From Advenella sp. FME57 (lineage in GTDB: Bacteria > Pseudomonadota > Gammaproteobacteria > Burkholderiales > Burkholderiaceae_B), in NCBI RefSeq assembly GCF_014897675.1, contig NZ_JABUXU010000018.1, positions 1 through 64,000 on the forward strand: 64,000 nt of DNA, read 5' to 3'. The notes under the pieces were generated by a model. It did not search any database, was not told where the DNA came from, and saw only the letters and a list, made by a program, of their open reading frames with translations. This document shows, one piece after another, positions 14,729-23,441 of this stretch; the stretch's first letter is position 1, and each line of letters starts with the position of its first letter. A program made the translations under genes and the position numbers.

Positions 14729-15715
14729 TTAGTCCAATTTCGCCGCCAATTCTTCAGCGCCTTCCCGGTAATACACCATTAGCATGGACAGATTCTTGTG
14801 TCCGATCATCTTGGCCAAGTCCAGAATCTCGAGTTTTTTCGCCAGTCGAGTGATCGCTGTCGCGCGGCTGTCGTGAAAGGTGAAACCTTCCAAGGCGGCT
14901 GTTTTTTTCGCCTTGCGAAACAAGGCGTCGAGCTGAGAGGTCGTTAATTCAAACACGGTTTCCTTATCTCCGTTCACCGTGCGCAGCCGATCAATAATTT
15001 CAACTGCAGCGCGGGACAAAGGCACCTGCCTAATCCCCGATCTGGTTTTAGATGTGCGAACCTTAGCCACTCTACCTGAGAGGTCTTCCCAACGTAATAG
15101 GCAGATCTCCTGGGCGCGCATGGCGGTCTCCAGTGCGAAGTGTAATGCCGCTCCTACGCGCTGCGTCACGGTAGCAAAGTTACTTTCGGGCCCATAATCT
15201 GTGACGTAATTTAGGAGCTCGATTTCTTTATCTGTAATAATCCGTTCTCGCGGTGGTGGAGCAGCAGGGCGCTTAACAAGTCGCATGGGATTTTCGGTGA
15301 GCCATTCCCATTCCTGTATGCAGGCGTTGAATATGCTGGAATATAAGGTCCACTCCCGCCTGACTGTAGCGTCACTCACGCCGCTGGCTTGCCTGCGGTT
15401 CCTCCAATCTGCGATGTGGGCTCTAGAAATCTCACTGAGATACATTGCAGACAGCTGTGGCTCATCGCGCAGAAAAGCAGCAATTCTGATTTCGTCCCAT
15501 CGTCGTCCTTTCTTTTTGGGGCTGATTTCTTCAAGGTAACGACGCATTGCGGTCGCTAACGTCACTTTATGGAATGGGGTGCGGGCTAACCGCATTTGCT
15601 GATTCGCCCATTCGATGCATTCACGCTTGGTCTGGAACGTAGATGAAGGGCGATTTTTGGGTGAAAGATAGACCTGCACCCGATAACCGTTTTTTACCGG
15701 ACGGATAGTAGCCAT
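14729..15715 (-). CDS. int: Tyrosine-type phage integrase
   Basis: This 328-residue integrase has an N-terminal arm-binding region (G-Y-R-V-Q-V-Y-L-S-P) and a core-binding SAM-like domain (about 55-150). The catalytic domain has Arg in E-T-A-M-R-A-Q-E, the Lys of the beta hairpin (S-K-T-R-S-G), the H-x-x-R box in F-H-D-S-R-A-T, His in I-G-H-K-N and the nucleophilic Tyr in M-V-Y-Y-R-E-G near residue 315. It integrates and, with an excisionase, excises the prophage. Its upstream region faces the 3' end of tRNA-Thr, 140 bases away, which marks the tRNA as the attachment site. Confidence 0.93.
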   Translation of the reverse strand: MATIRPVKNGYRVQVYLSPKNRPSSTFQTKRECIEWANQQMRLARTPFHKVTLATAMRRYLEEISPKKKGRRWDEIRIAAFLRDEPQLSAMYLSEISRAHIADWRNRRQASGVSDATVRREWTLYSSIFNACIQEWEWLTENPMRLVKRPAAPPPRERIITDKEIELLNYVTDYGPESNFATVTQRVGAALHFALETAMRAQEICLLRWEDLSGRVAKVRTSKTRSGIRQVPLSRAAVEIIDRLRTVNGDKETVFELTTSQLDALFRKAKKTAALEGFTFHDSRATAITRLAKKLEILDLAKMIGHKNLSMLMVYYREGAEELAAKLD

Positions 15716-15855
15716 TTGAGTAGAGCGGTGAGTAGTAATTTAGTAGCGTGATTGAATTTTTTTATTTATATACGCTAAATTTACTACACGCTTGTACTTT
15801 AACTCATTGATTCTACTCAATTTTATAGAAATACGATCAATGGTTTTTAGTACCG
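15716..15855. promoter_or_regulatory. Integrase upstream region with inverted repeat arms
   Basis: This 140-base AT-rich stretch holds several copies of a TAGTA / TACTA element, and the arms GTAGTAATTTAGTAGCGT and ACGCTAAATTTACTAC are imperfect inverted repeats around 15740-15800. Such arrays are usual for integrase arm sites or an excisionase operator. The exact sites are not determined. Confidence 0.4.
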
Positions 15856-15931
15856 TGGTGCCGATAATAGGAGTCGAACCTACGACCTTCGCATTACGAA
15901 TGCGCTGCTCTACCAACTGAGCTATATCGGC
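15856..15931 (-). tRNA. tRNA-Thr (anticodon CGU), CCA encoded; prophage attachment site
   Basis: The minus strand folds as a standard 76-base tRNA: acceptor GCCGATA, D arm GCTC-AGTTGGTA-GAGC, anticodon loop TTCGTAA (anticodon CGU) on a GCGCA/TGCGA-type stem, T arm with GGTTCGACTCC, and an encoded CCA. The 3' end points at the integrase and the prophage. Integration at tRNA 3' ends restores the gene, so the attachment core probably lies within about 15856-15900. The matching left site lies outside the window. Confidence 0.93.
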
Positions 15932-16051
15932 AGTCTTACAGAGTCGAAAATTCTAACATATTTTTTTATGTCAGGCTTGCGGCAGAACATTGCATGAATA
16001 TCTGCCCGCAAGGCTGCATAGATAGAAGGGCGGCCGTTGGGCCAGCAGGCC

Positions 16052-16312
16052 TTAACGGCGACGTGGGCGTGCGGGGCCCGAAGGAGCACGACCGGCAATG
16101 TGACGGAACGTGATACGACCTTTGCTCAGGTCATAGGGGGACATTTCCAGGGTGACTTTATCGCCAGCCAGAATACGAATATGATGCTTGCGCATTTTGC
16201 CACCGGTGTACGCAATAATGGGATGTCCATTGTCCAGCGTGACCCGAAAGCGGGAATCAGGCAATACTTCTGTAACAGATCCACTCATTTCAAGTAGTTC
16301 TTCTTTTGCCAT
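16052..16312 (-). CDS. infA: Translation initiation factor IF-1 (second-copy type)
   Basis: This 86-residue S1/OB-fold protein contains the IF-1 motifs [23 protein letters not shown] and [12 protein letters not shown] basic tail (G-P-A-R-P-R-R-R) extends it beyond the usual 72 residues. Many Burkholderiales have this longer form outside the ribosomal protein cluster in addition to a classical infA. A strong AGGAG precedes the ATG. It binds the ribosomal A site with IF-2 and IF-3 at initiation. Confidence 0.92.
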   Translation of the reverse strand: MAKEELLEMSGSVTEVLPDSRFRVTLDNGHPIIAYTGGKMRKHHIRILAGDKVTLEMSPYDLSKGRITFRHIAGRAPSGPARPRRR

Positions 16313-16787
16313 ATATTGTTCTCCTGTAAAGATTAATAATCAACGGCAGGATGCGGTGGAAAGCGGTGCAACCCAAGGGGCGCGAACACACAAAACCACG
16401 GCAGGATGCCGGAAAATGCAAATGCGGATGCCAGGCGCTTTCGCAGAAAGCTGATTCTGCATTACCACTCACGAAAGCGGGTCGTACTGCAGTCTGAAAA
16501 AATGATGTCTATGTACAGAAAACGGTGCTTCTGCTGCCATCAAGTGAGGGAAGTTATCCGTTTGATACTGGTATGGTTCACAAGGTCATACCGACGGTAA
16601 TCGTTGTGTCTGTTCGTGAAGGCACCTGGTGGGGCTTAGCCGTCACGGCTTGTTGGATGATGTTTTTATGTAGGACTGTACGTTGTTTATTATACACTCA
16701 ATTGTGATATTCCCTAAAATATGTTGCGTTTTTGGAACATAACAGCCATGTTTTTTATCCATATGGGGAAAATACGTCGTTTTTTGA
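16313..16787 (-). promoter_or_regulatory. Long leader region of infA with candidate promoter
   Basis: There is no gene in these 475 bases. On the minus strand an exact TATAAT lies at 16694 to 16689, which would give an infA transcript with about 370 bases of untranslated leader. The -35 is not clear. A long leader is reminiscent of cold-shock mRNAs, but no conserved leader motif was recognised. Confidence 0.35.
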
Positions 16788-18011
16788 TCATTCAATCAGT
16801 TCTTTTCCTTTTGTTTCCGGCAGCATAAACGTCGTGAGCAGTACGAGTACATACGCACCGGTGGCAAATGCGGCAATGGCGCCGGCCAACCCCATGGATT
16901 GACTCAGATAGCCGACCAGCCCCGGGAAAAGGGCGCCCACGCCACGCCCGAAGTTATAGGAGAAGCCTTGACCGTTGGCGCGGATAGCGGATGGGTACAG
17001 TTCGGTCAGATAGGCGCCAATGCCGCTGAAGATGCCCGAGGCCGCAAAACCAAGCGGAAAGCCCAGTATCAGCATCTGTGTATTGCTTAGGGGGAGCGCG
17101 GTATAGAGATAGACGCAAACCCCCGACAGTACTGAAAACAAAATCAGGTTGGCCTTGCGCCCGAACCGGTCGGCAAAGTACGCGCCAGCGATATAACCGC
17201 AAAATGACCCTGCAATAATGACCAGCAGATAGCTGCCGGTGCCAACGACAGACAGATGTCTTTCCGTCTTCAGAAAGGTTGGCAGCCAGGTGGTGATGGC
17301 ATAGTAACCACCCTGCACGCCGGTGCAGAGCAGGGCGGTAAGCAGGGTGGTCTTTATAACACCTGGGGCGAAGATCCCCCAGATGTTGGAAACATTTTTC
17401 TGTTCGAGTACTTTTTTCTTAAAAATTTCCGGTTCGGGAACGTGGCGACGAATAAACAGCACCAGCAGTGCCGGCAATACGCCGATCCAGAACAGGCTGC
17501 GCCAGGCCCATTCAACGGGCAAAATAGAGAACATAAGCGTATAAACCAGCGCGGCGGCGCCCCAGCCGATGGCCCAACCGCTTTGGACCGTTCCCACGGC
17601 CTTGCCGCGATGTTCAGCTCGGATAATTTCCCCCATCAGCACGGAACCCACGGCCCATTCGCCGCCAAACCCCAGCCCTTGCAGTGCCCGCAACACAAAA
17701 AACTGTTCAAAATTTTGTGCAAAACCGATTAGCACCGTACATACCGAGAACCAGAGAATGGTGATCTGCAGGATCCGCACCCGGCCATAGCGGTCGGCCA
17801 GAATGCCGGCGCCCCAGCCCCCGATTGCCGAAAACAGCAACGTGATGGTGCCCAGGATACCGGCTTCGGCATTGCTGATGCCCCAAAGCTGGATGATGGC
17901 GCTAATGACAAATGTGAACACCATGAAATCGAAGGCGTCGGTTGCCCAGCCACCGAAAGCCGCGATAAAGGTATTTTTTTCTTTCCGGTTCAACTGCGTG
18001 TACCAATTCAT
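16788..18011 (-). CDS. MFS transporter, aromatic/organic acid:H+ symporter type
   Basis: This is a 407-residue, 12-helix major facilitator. I use the ATG at 18011, which has AGGAGAC upstream. The conserved loop 2-3 motif G-I-L-A-D-R-Y-G-R and its second-half repeat Y-F-A-D-R-F-G-R are present, and the C-terminus has P-E-T-K-G. The N-terminus (A-F-G-G-W-A-T-D-A-F-D-F) fits the acid:H+ symporter / sialate-like branch, with Asp in helix 1. It lies 52 bases downstream of an amidohydrolase gene in the same direction, so it probably imports that enzyme's substrate. Substrate unknown. Confidence 0.85.
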   Translation of the reverse strand: MNWYTQLNRKEKNTFIAAFGGWATDAFDFMVFTFVISAIIQLWGISNAEAGILGTITLLFSAIGGWGAGILADRYGRVRILQITILWFSVCTVLIGFAQNFEQFFVLRALQGLGFGGEWAVGSVLMGEIIRAEHRGKAVGTVQSGWAIGWGAAALVYTLMFSILPVEWAWRSLFWIGVLPALLVLFIRRHVPEPEIFKKKVLEQKNVSNIWGIFAPGVIKTTLLTALLCTGVQGGYYAITTWLPTFLKTERHLSVVGTGSYLLVIIAGSFCGYIAGAYFADRFGRKANLILFSVLSGVCVYLYTALPLSNTQMLILGFPLGFAASGIFSGIGAYLTELYPSAIRANGQGFSYNFGRGVGALFPGLVGYLSQSMGLAGAIAAFATGAYVLVLLTTFMLPETKGKELIE

Positions 18012-18063
18012 CTGGCGTCTCCTGTGACATATTTGGCCGGCTCTTGCAGAGCCTGAATTTTTT

Positions 18064-18927
18064 TCAGCGCCCAAAACTGTACAAAGCGGCCGGGTTCTCT
18101 ACAAGTATTTTGTTGCGTTGATCAGCGTTGGGCGCCCACTGTGCCAGCTGGCTTAACAGCAGGCCGGTATTGGGCATGCGGGAGATGGCCACATGCGGCC
18201 AGTCGCTGCCCCAAAGCATGCGGTTTTCATTGGTGGCAATCAGCGCCCGGGCCCAGGGAACGACGTCGCGAAATTCTGGGAAATCCTCACTGATACGGTA
18301 GGCGCCCGACAGTTTTACCCACCAGCCGTGGTGCTCGACCAATTGCTGCATTGCTCGAAAGCCAGGATGATCAACGCCTTGTGCAACGGGCATATGACCC
18401 ATATGGTCAATGACGCCGGGCACCGGCAGTTGTTTGAATCGTGGCAGCAGCTCAGGTAATTGGCGGGCATCCATCAGAAACTGCATATGCCAGCCGAAAT
18501 CGGCGATCTTGCGGGCAAGGTTTTCCATGGCGTCAAAGCCGGTGCCTCCGCCAAACAGCACGTTGATGCGCAACCCCCTGACACCCGCCTCGTGCATCTG
18601 TTGCAATTGCGCGTGTGTGACGTCATCGCGCACAACGGCAATGCCGCGCAATTTGTCCGGATGCCGTTTCAATACATCCAGCATATAGCGATTGTCATCG
18701 CCATAGACGCTTATTTGAATGAGCACGCCGCGTTGCATGCCGGTGCGTTCAAGCATGGACAGATAGCGGGATTCGGGGGCCCCGGGCGGGGTATAGCTGC
18801 GATTGGCGACAAACGGGTACGCATTCGTATCGTCAGACACGACATGAGCGTGGGTATCGCAGGCATTGGCAGGCAATTGAAAGCCGGCTGGGGCAATCTC
18901 CTGCAGGGGGGCAAGACAAAACTGCAT
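18064..18927 (-). CDS. Amidohydrolase family 2 (PF04909), lactonase-like
   Basis: This is a 287-residue metal-dependent hydrolase. The ATG at 18927 has GGAG seven bases upstream; the longer frame to 19122 has no support. Metal-site motifs are visible: H-x-H in C-D-T-H-A-H-V, His in V-I-D-H-M-G-H, and Asp in W-G-S-D-W-P-H. The nearest known types are 2-pyrone-4,6-dicarboxylate lactonase and related decarboxylases/lactonases of aromatic or sugar-lactone catabolism. Together with the MFS gene downstream it makes a small uptake-and-hydrolysis operon with no visible regulator. Confidence 0.85.
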   Translation of the reverse strand: MQFCLAPLQEIAPAGFQLPANACDTHAHVVSDDTNAYPFVANRSYTPPGAPESRYLSMLERTGMQRGVLIQISVYGDDNRYMLDVLKRHPDKLRGIAVVRDDVTHAQLQQMHEAGVRGLRINVLFGGGTGFDAMENLARKIADFGWHMQFLMDARQLPELLPRFKQLPVPGVIDHMGHMPVAQGVDHPGFRAMQQLVEHHGWWVKLSGAYRISEDFPEFRDVVPWARALIATNENRMLWGSDWPHVAISRMPNTGLLLSQLAQWAPNADQRNKILVENPAALYSFGR

Positions 18928-19321
18928 AATCACTCCATTTGAAAATAGGGCGTTTGCATGCGGTTTATAGTAGCAACGAAAGGGAGCGGATGTCCAATTT
19001 TTGTTGTTTCCCCATACCGCGGGAAAGCCTGGCTGGGAGGGTGACGTTGCAATGAGGGCGTAGCGCAGGGAGCTTGGCGTTATGCAAGTGGCTCTCGAAG
19101 CACAATGGAGCGATATCGACAATTAATAACGAGGTAGTCAATTCTGACGTCACGATTGATGGTTGCAGTGATCTCCCATGAGTGCCATCTTGATCATGAA
19201 AGCATAATCGCTGTATGTCGGGCATTCATATTCCGGCATACATTGATTTGACGATCAGCCAAGTCCTGTCCTGATAATCCTGATTCGACATTGTCCCCTG
19301 AGGTTACATTACATGTAGACG
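18928..19321. other. Intergenic region upstream of the amidohydrolase operon
   Basis: This stretch of 394 bases contains no supported gene. Short minus-strand frames here (e.g. 18965-19225) lack ribosome sites and recognisable content. Confidence 0.4.
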
Positions 19322-19602
19322 ATGATAAGTTTGACAATCGATGAACAGAGCCGTGCTGCGGTAACTGCGGTGTATGATAAATACAAGCCCCGTTTTTCGA
19401 GTCGATCAGCAGAACCAAGCTGATAAAATTGCAAGTGTGTTACGAGGATGTTCAGCTGCTCCATGGTTTTGACAACTACGACACTGCGAGCGCTTATCTC
19501 TAGAGCACATTGTTCAGGAACGATGTCGTCGGTCAACTCGAACCATTGCCCGATGCCCAGCCGGTTGTCAGGATCTACGGCGTCGCTTGGCTTTTCTCAT
19601 GA
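19322..19602 (+). pseudogene. Broken small monooxygenase-like (ABM fold) gene
   Basis: A coding pattern can be followed across two lesions. From the ATG at 19322 comes I-D-E-Q-S-R-A-A-V-T-A-V-Y-D-K-Y-K-P-R-F. A frameshift near 19420 follows, then V-C-Y-E-D-V-Q-L-L-H-G-F-D-N-Y-D-T-A-S-A-Y-L. An in-frame TAG at 19501-19503 is next, then S-T-L-F-R-N-D-V-V-G-Q-L-E-P-L and V-V-R-I-Y-G-V-A. The pattern F-D-x-Y-x-x-A-x-x-Y-L and V-R-I-Y at the end fits small putative antibiotic-biosynthesis-monooxygenase-like proteins. It stands directly upstream of the cupin gene, its likely former partner. Confidence 0.55.
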
Positions 19603-19622
19603 ATACTTTTCGCCCTTGAGCT

Positions 19623-20300
19623 ATGTTGATACATTCTAATTTTTTACAGCGTGCTGTCGTGTTGCCGCAGCACTACCAGTGGGTCGGCTCGCCGCAGCCC
19701 GGTGTGGAGCGTGTGATGCTGGATCGGGTCGGTCAAGAGAAAGCCCGGGCGACCAGCATCGTACGCTATGCGCCAGCGTCCCGTTTTCCGGGGCATCAAC
19801 ATCCCGGTGGCGAAGAAATCCTGGTGCTGTCAGGAACGTTTTCTGACGAAAACGGCGATTACCCGGTGGGCTGGTATTTGCGGAATCCGCCTGATTCCAG
19901 TCACCAACCGTTTACCCGTGAGGGCGCCACTATATTCGTAAAGCTACGGCAAATGCCAGAAGGTGAGAGCCGCAGCGTGCGAATCAACACGCGGGAACCT
20001 TCAACCTGGATCAGGCACAGTAAGGGAGAGTCCTGCGCCTTGTTCACGGACGAGCGTGAGCGGGTGTCGCTGGAGAAGCTAGCGGCCGGCGCCCGGATCT
20101 TCAGTCAGTTTGTCGAAGGGGTGGAATTGCTGGTGCTCGAAGGAAGCCTGAATGAGGCGGCACACGAGTATGAGCAGGGTAGCTGGTTGCGTCTGCCGCC
20201 TAGCGAGTATCCGGAGTTGGTCGCCGGTCCCGAGGGCGCGAGCCTTTATCTGAAAACCGGGCATCTGGGTAAATATCTGACTGGGGTGGTATCGTCATGA
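19623..20300 (+). CDS. ChrR-like double cupin protein
   Basis: This 225-residue protein has two cupin barrels. The first has the metal-site pattern G-H-Q-H-P-G-G-E-E-I-L-V-L-S-G-T-F-S-D followed by a downstream His in S-S-H-Q-P-F. The second half is degenerate, with L-L-V-L-E-G-S-L but no His pair. This is the arrangement of ChrR-type cupins without the zinc-binding anti-sigma domain. No sigma factor gene is adjacent, so it is more likely a stand-alone cupin, perhaps in redox or aromatic metabolism. Confidence 0.75.
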   Translation: MLIHSNFLQRAVVLPQHYQWVGSPQPGVERVMLDRVGQEKARATSIVRYAPASRFPGHQHPGGEEILVLSGTFSDENGDYPVGWYLRNPPDSSHQPFTREGATIFVKLRQMPEGESRSVRINTREPSTWIRHSKGESCALFTDERERVSLEKLAAGARIFSQFVEGVELLVLEGSLNEAAHEYEQGSWLRLPPSEYPELVAGPEGASLYLKTGHLGKYLTGVVSS

Positions 20301-20508
20301 TGGTAGCCGGCATGGCGATTACCATGGTCGAAGGTTTCTTTATATCCCTAAGGCTGTAGCACATAAGGCGTGTTTATTACGGTTTGTCACAAGCGGTGTT
20401 AAGCAAAATCATATTTCAAAAGCATCAATAACTTAACCTTATATCCAAGCCTTAAACGCGAAAAAATTGCGTTTGTCGTGCCTTCGTTGGAAATGAGCCG
20501 GGTTCCCT

Positions 20509-21087
20509 TTACCGCCCAAGCGAGTAGAACTCGGCGTTGGGGCTCATGCTAGTCACATTTGCGAGGCGATTTGACATGCCGAAAAATGCTGAAATGCCGG
20601 CAATATCCCAAATGTCATCATCGGTAAAACCGTGCCGTTTCAGTGTTTCGAAGTCGGGTTCACCGACTACGTGCGCGTTTTGCGAGACCAGTATCGCGAA
20701 ATCCAGCATGGCCTTCTGGCGATCAGTGATGTTGGCTTTACGATAGTTCGTAGCAATTTGATCGGCAATAAGGGGGTCTTTGGCGCGTATGCGCAAGATA
20801 GCGCCGTGAGCGATGACGCAATATTGGCATTGGTTAAGGCTGCTTGTTGCCACAACGATCATTTCACGCTCTGCTTTGGTCAGATTGCCGGGCTTTTCCA
20901 TAAGCGCATCGTGATAAGCGAAGAAAGCGCGGAACTCGTCGGGCCGGTGCGCAAGCGTCAAGAAAACATTCGGAATGAATCCGGATTTTTCCTGAACCTC
21001 GAGAATCCGTGTCCGAATGTCCTCAGGCATATCCTTGAGCTCAGGGACCGGGAATCGACTGATAGCGGGTTGGTTGGCTTGCGTCAT
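20509..21087 (-). CDS. Peroxidase-related AhpD-like protein (carboxymuconolactone decarboxylase family)
   Basis: This 192-residue protein carries the AhpD-type active site Q-C-Q-Y-C-V-I-A-H-G (Cys-x-x-Cys-x-x-x-His) near residue 90. A second half (A-M-L-D-F-A-I-L-V-S) resembles peroxidase-related enzymes of the TIGR01926 kind. It would reduce peroxides using the CxxC pair with an unknown electron donor. It is separated by 238 bases from the large catabolic operon and lies tail-to-tail with the cupin gene. Confidence 0.85.
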   Translation of the reverse strand: MTQANQPAISRFPVPELKDMPEDIRTRILEVQEKSGFIPNVFLTLAHRPDEFRAFFAYHDALMEKPGNLTKAEREMIVVATSSLNQCQYCVIAHGAILRIRAKDPLIADQIATNYRKANITDRQKAMLDFAILVSQNAHVVGEPDFETLKRHGFTDDDIWDIAGISAFFGMSNRLANVTSMSPNAEFYSLGR

Positions 21088-21325
21088 TTTTTCTCCTATT
21101 GGGAAATTTTTGATGCGATGTTTACAATTCAGGGCGGCTGATTTTCACAATGGCCTGGCATTTAACACTTTCGAGCGCCGACGATTGGGTGGTCAGCGAT
21201 CATTGTTTGTGCGAGGCACTTTAGCCTGAAATTGAGCTGCTGAGTCCGGCGTTGCAGGGCTGGCTACCCTTCAGTGAATGGGTGATGCGCCGCGGGTAGC
21301 ACAAAAGATGGGTCCGACCAGAGAT

Positions 21326-21664
21326 TCACGCGTGTTCATCATTAACATTGAGGGCCTTTGAAGCGGAGGGGAGCATTCCGTCGTAGACTACGATTCGTTC
21401 GATATAGGGCTCCATGAACTGCTTCATCGCCACATGGGATGGGCAGGCTTGATAGACATCGTGTGCCGCTGAGTTGGCGAAAGCGGCACTGGTAGCGTGC
21501 GTGTAGCCCTGAGATCGATCTGCTATGTTCTCCCCAAAGTGATACATGAGCAGACCTTCGCATTCACGTTTTACGAGCGTTGTGTGATGTACTACTTGCT
21601 GAAAAAATCGGGTATCAGCCTTATTGCTAAATTGCATTAATACTATGTGCAAAAACATTGTCAC
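21326..21664 (-). CDS. Dabb (stress-responsive alpha/beta barrel) domain protein
   Basis: This 112-residue protein resembles PF07876: H-I-V-L-M-Q-F at the start, then [10 protein letters not shown] and [13 protein letters not shown] near the end, the alternating strand-helix pattern of dimeric alpha/beta barrels. It is the last gene of the minus-strand catabolic operon (58 bases after the SDR gene). Dabb proteins in catabolic operons are sometimes decarboxylases, isomerases or cyclases; no specific role is claimed. Confidence 0.75.
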   Translation of the reverse strand: MTMFLHIVLMQFSNKADTRFFQQVVHHTTLVKRECEGLLMYHFGENIADRSQGYTHATSAAFANSAAHDVYQACPSHVAMKQFMEPYIERIVVYDGMLPSASKALNVNDEHA

Positions 21665-21722
21665 CCCTTTGTTATGATGTTGGTCGTATCATGCTACTGA
21701 AAGAAGATCTGGTGGATATATC

Positions 21723-22502
21723 TCACATTCTTGCGAGCAAGCCACCATCAATGGTTAGAAGATGACCATTGACGAAACTTCCAGCCTGAGAGGCAAGGTA
21801 AACTGTCGCTGGAGCGATGTCTTCGGGTTGCGCCCAACGCCTCAGAGGTACGGAGTCCAATACAAAATCGTTGAATTGTTCACGCTGCTGTAGTGCGGCG
21901 GTGAAGTTCGTTTTGACAAATCCTGGGGCTAGCGCATTGCAGGTTATGCCATGTTCGCCGTACTCGACTGCGAGTGAACGCGTAAACGCTGCTAGCGCAC
22001 CCTTAGAGGCAGAGTAGGCCGATATACCGGGCATTGAGGCTAGCGCGGCCACGGAAGATATAAGAATGATCCGTCCATGACCTTCGGCCATCATATGAGG
22101 AAGTACTGCGCGAGTGCAGTTAAAGGCGCCATTTACATGGACATTGAACAGGGATTGCCACGCTTCAGTGGTCTGTTCAATAACCGGCATGCGATTCTGG
22201 TTGCCCGCATTGCTTACGAGAATATTTACATGCCATCCTTCCGCAGCCAATTGGCTGCACGCATCTTGCACTGCCGCTGCGTTCGACACGTCGAAACTCG
22301 CCGCCCGCGATTCAATACCCAGAATCCTCAGCTTGGCAACAGCTTCCTCACAAGTGGCCAGCGACAGATCGTTGACGATGATTCTAGCACCGGCATTTCC
22401 CAAGCTGTAGGCAATGGCATACCCGAGTCCTGTCCCTGCGCCTGTGATCAGCGCAGTGTACCCTTCAAGGCCAAATGTTGCTTTTAGATAATCGAGGCTC
22501 AT
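21723..22502 (-). CDS. Short-chain dehydrogenase/reductase (gluconate 5-dehydrogenase-like)
   Basis: This is a 259-residue classical SDR with cofactor motif T-G-A-G-T-G-L-G (residues ~20-27), structural N-A-G-N, catalytic Ser in L-I-S-S-V and Y-S-A-S-K. The region I-V-N-D-L before the second strand end suggests an NAD(P) preference that I cannot settle. Overall it is closest to IdnO/Ga5DH-like sugar-acid dehydrogenases. It follows the other SDR by 61 bases in the operon and probably oxidises a hydroxy-acid intermediate. Confidence 0.88.
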   Translation of the reverse strand: MSLDYLKATFGLEGYTALITGAGTGLGYAIAYSLGNAGARIIVNDLSLATCEEAVAKLRILGIESRAASFDVSNAAAVQDACSQLAAEGWHVNILVSNAGNQNRMPVIEQTTEAWQSLFNVHVNGAFNCTRAVLPHMMAEGHGRIILISSVAALASMPGISAYSASKGALAAFTRSLAVEYGEHGITCNALAPGFVKTNFTAALQQREQFNDFVLDSVPLRRWAQPEDIAPATVYLASQAGSFVNGHLLTIDGGLLARM

Positions 22503-22563
22503 TGACCGTCTCCTTTAATTGATTTGATATTCATGTGAAAAAACGGGGTTGATTCCGTCATTC

Positions 22564-23346
22564 TTACTTTAATGCCTGTACGCCTGCGCAGATGTTCATG
22601 CTCTGGCCGGTCACGCTACGCCCGGCGGGAGAGGCAAGAAACAGTGCTGTGTCTGCGATATGTTCCATGGGTACCATCCGATGCAAAGCCACATTCTCCA
22701 AAATCTCGGCGCGCATTTGAGCTTCTGGAATACTTTTGACAAGCGCCTTGGCAGAAACCACTTTATTGACTCTTTCGCTTTCAACGATGCCGGGTAATAT
22801 GGCATTCACGGTGATGTCATGCTCGCCCAACTCAATGGCAAGGCTTTGAGTCATCCCTATGACTGCCCATTTTGAAGCAGCGTAGGCGCAGCGCAAAGGA
22901 TATCCGATGCGCCCCGCTACAGAACTCAGATTGATGATAGTGGCTCGGTTCGATTCTTTGAGGGAGCCGATGGCACGGCGAGAGCATAGAAACTGACTGC
23001 GCACATTGACGGCCATTGTGCGGTCCCATTCGTCGATGGCTATTTTTTCGATGCCGGCTGTCGGACCGGCAATTCCCGCGTTATTGATCAAAACATCCAG
23101 CCCACCCATTGCATGTAGGGCGTGGTCAAACCAGGAATTTACTTCATCGGGGTCGGAGACATCAGCCTTGAACATGCCAAAGTTCGGGGCCACGTCACGA
23201 AGCGTACTCAGAGCCGTGTCGGATATATCGCAAATGTGAACTTGCGCGCCCGCGGTATCGAATGCCCGGGCAATGGCAAGCCCGATGCCCGACGCACCGG
23301 CTGAGACCATTACACGAGCTCCTTTCAAGGTAATAGGTTTCTTCAT
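22564..23346 (-). CDS. Short-chain dehydrogenase/reductase
   Basis: This is a 260-residue SDR. The glycine motif is S-A-G-A-S-G-I-G (a Ser replaces the usual Thr), followed by I-C-D-I with an acidic residue that favours NAD, then N-N-A-G-I-A-G, S-S-V-A-G and Y-A-A-S-K. The C-terminus M-N-I-C-A-G-V-Q replaces the common I-x-V-D-G-G, with Cys in the loop. It lies 95 bases after the TRAP large subunit gene, in the same operon. Substrate unknown; enzymes of this group oxidise deoxy-sugar acids, among others. Confidence 0.86.
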   Translation of the reverse strand: MKKPITLKGARVMVSAGASGIGLAIARAFDTAGAQVHICDISDTALSTLRDVAPNFGMFKADVSDPDEVNSWFDHALHAMGGLDVLINNAGIAGPTAGIEKIAIDEWDRTMAVNVRSQFLCSRRAIGSLKESNRATIINLSSVAGRIGYPLRCAYAASKWAVIGMTQSLAIELGEHDITVNAILPGIVESERVNKVVSAKALVKSIPEAQMRAEILENVALHRMVPMEHIADTALFLASPAGRSVTGQSMNICAGVQALK

Positions 23347-23441
23347 GTGAGTCCTCTATGATTACTTTCACACTTTTCAGTTCATCCAAACTTTGGATTT
23401 AAAATAGTCGCTCATGGGGTATTTATGGCGTGGTGATTAGC

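Noticed and set aside
19309..19536. 75-residue minus-strand frame
   Set aside because: It is antisense to the broken monooxygenase-like gene and shows no ribosome site.
21017..21229. Plus-strand frame with L-F-V-R-G-T-L-A near its end
   Set aside because: It briefly resembled a regulator fragment, but it overlaps the AhpD-like gene and its upstream region and no continuous homology could be followed.
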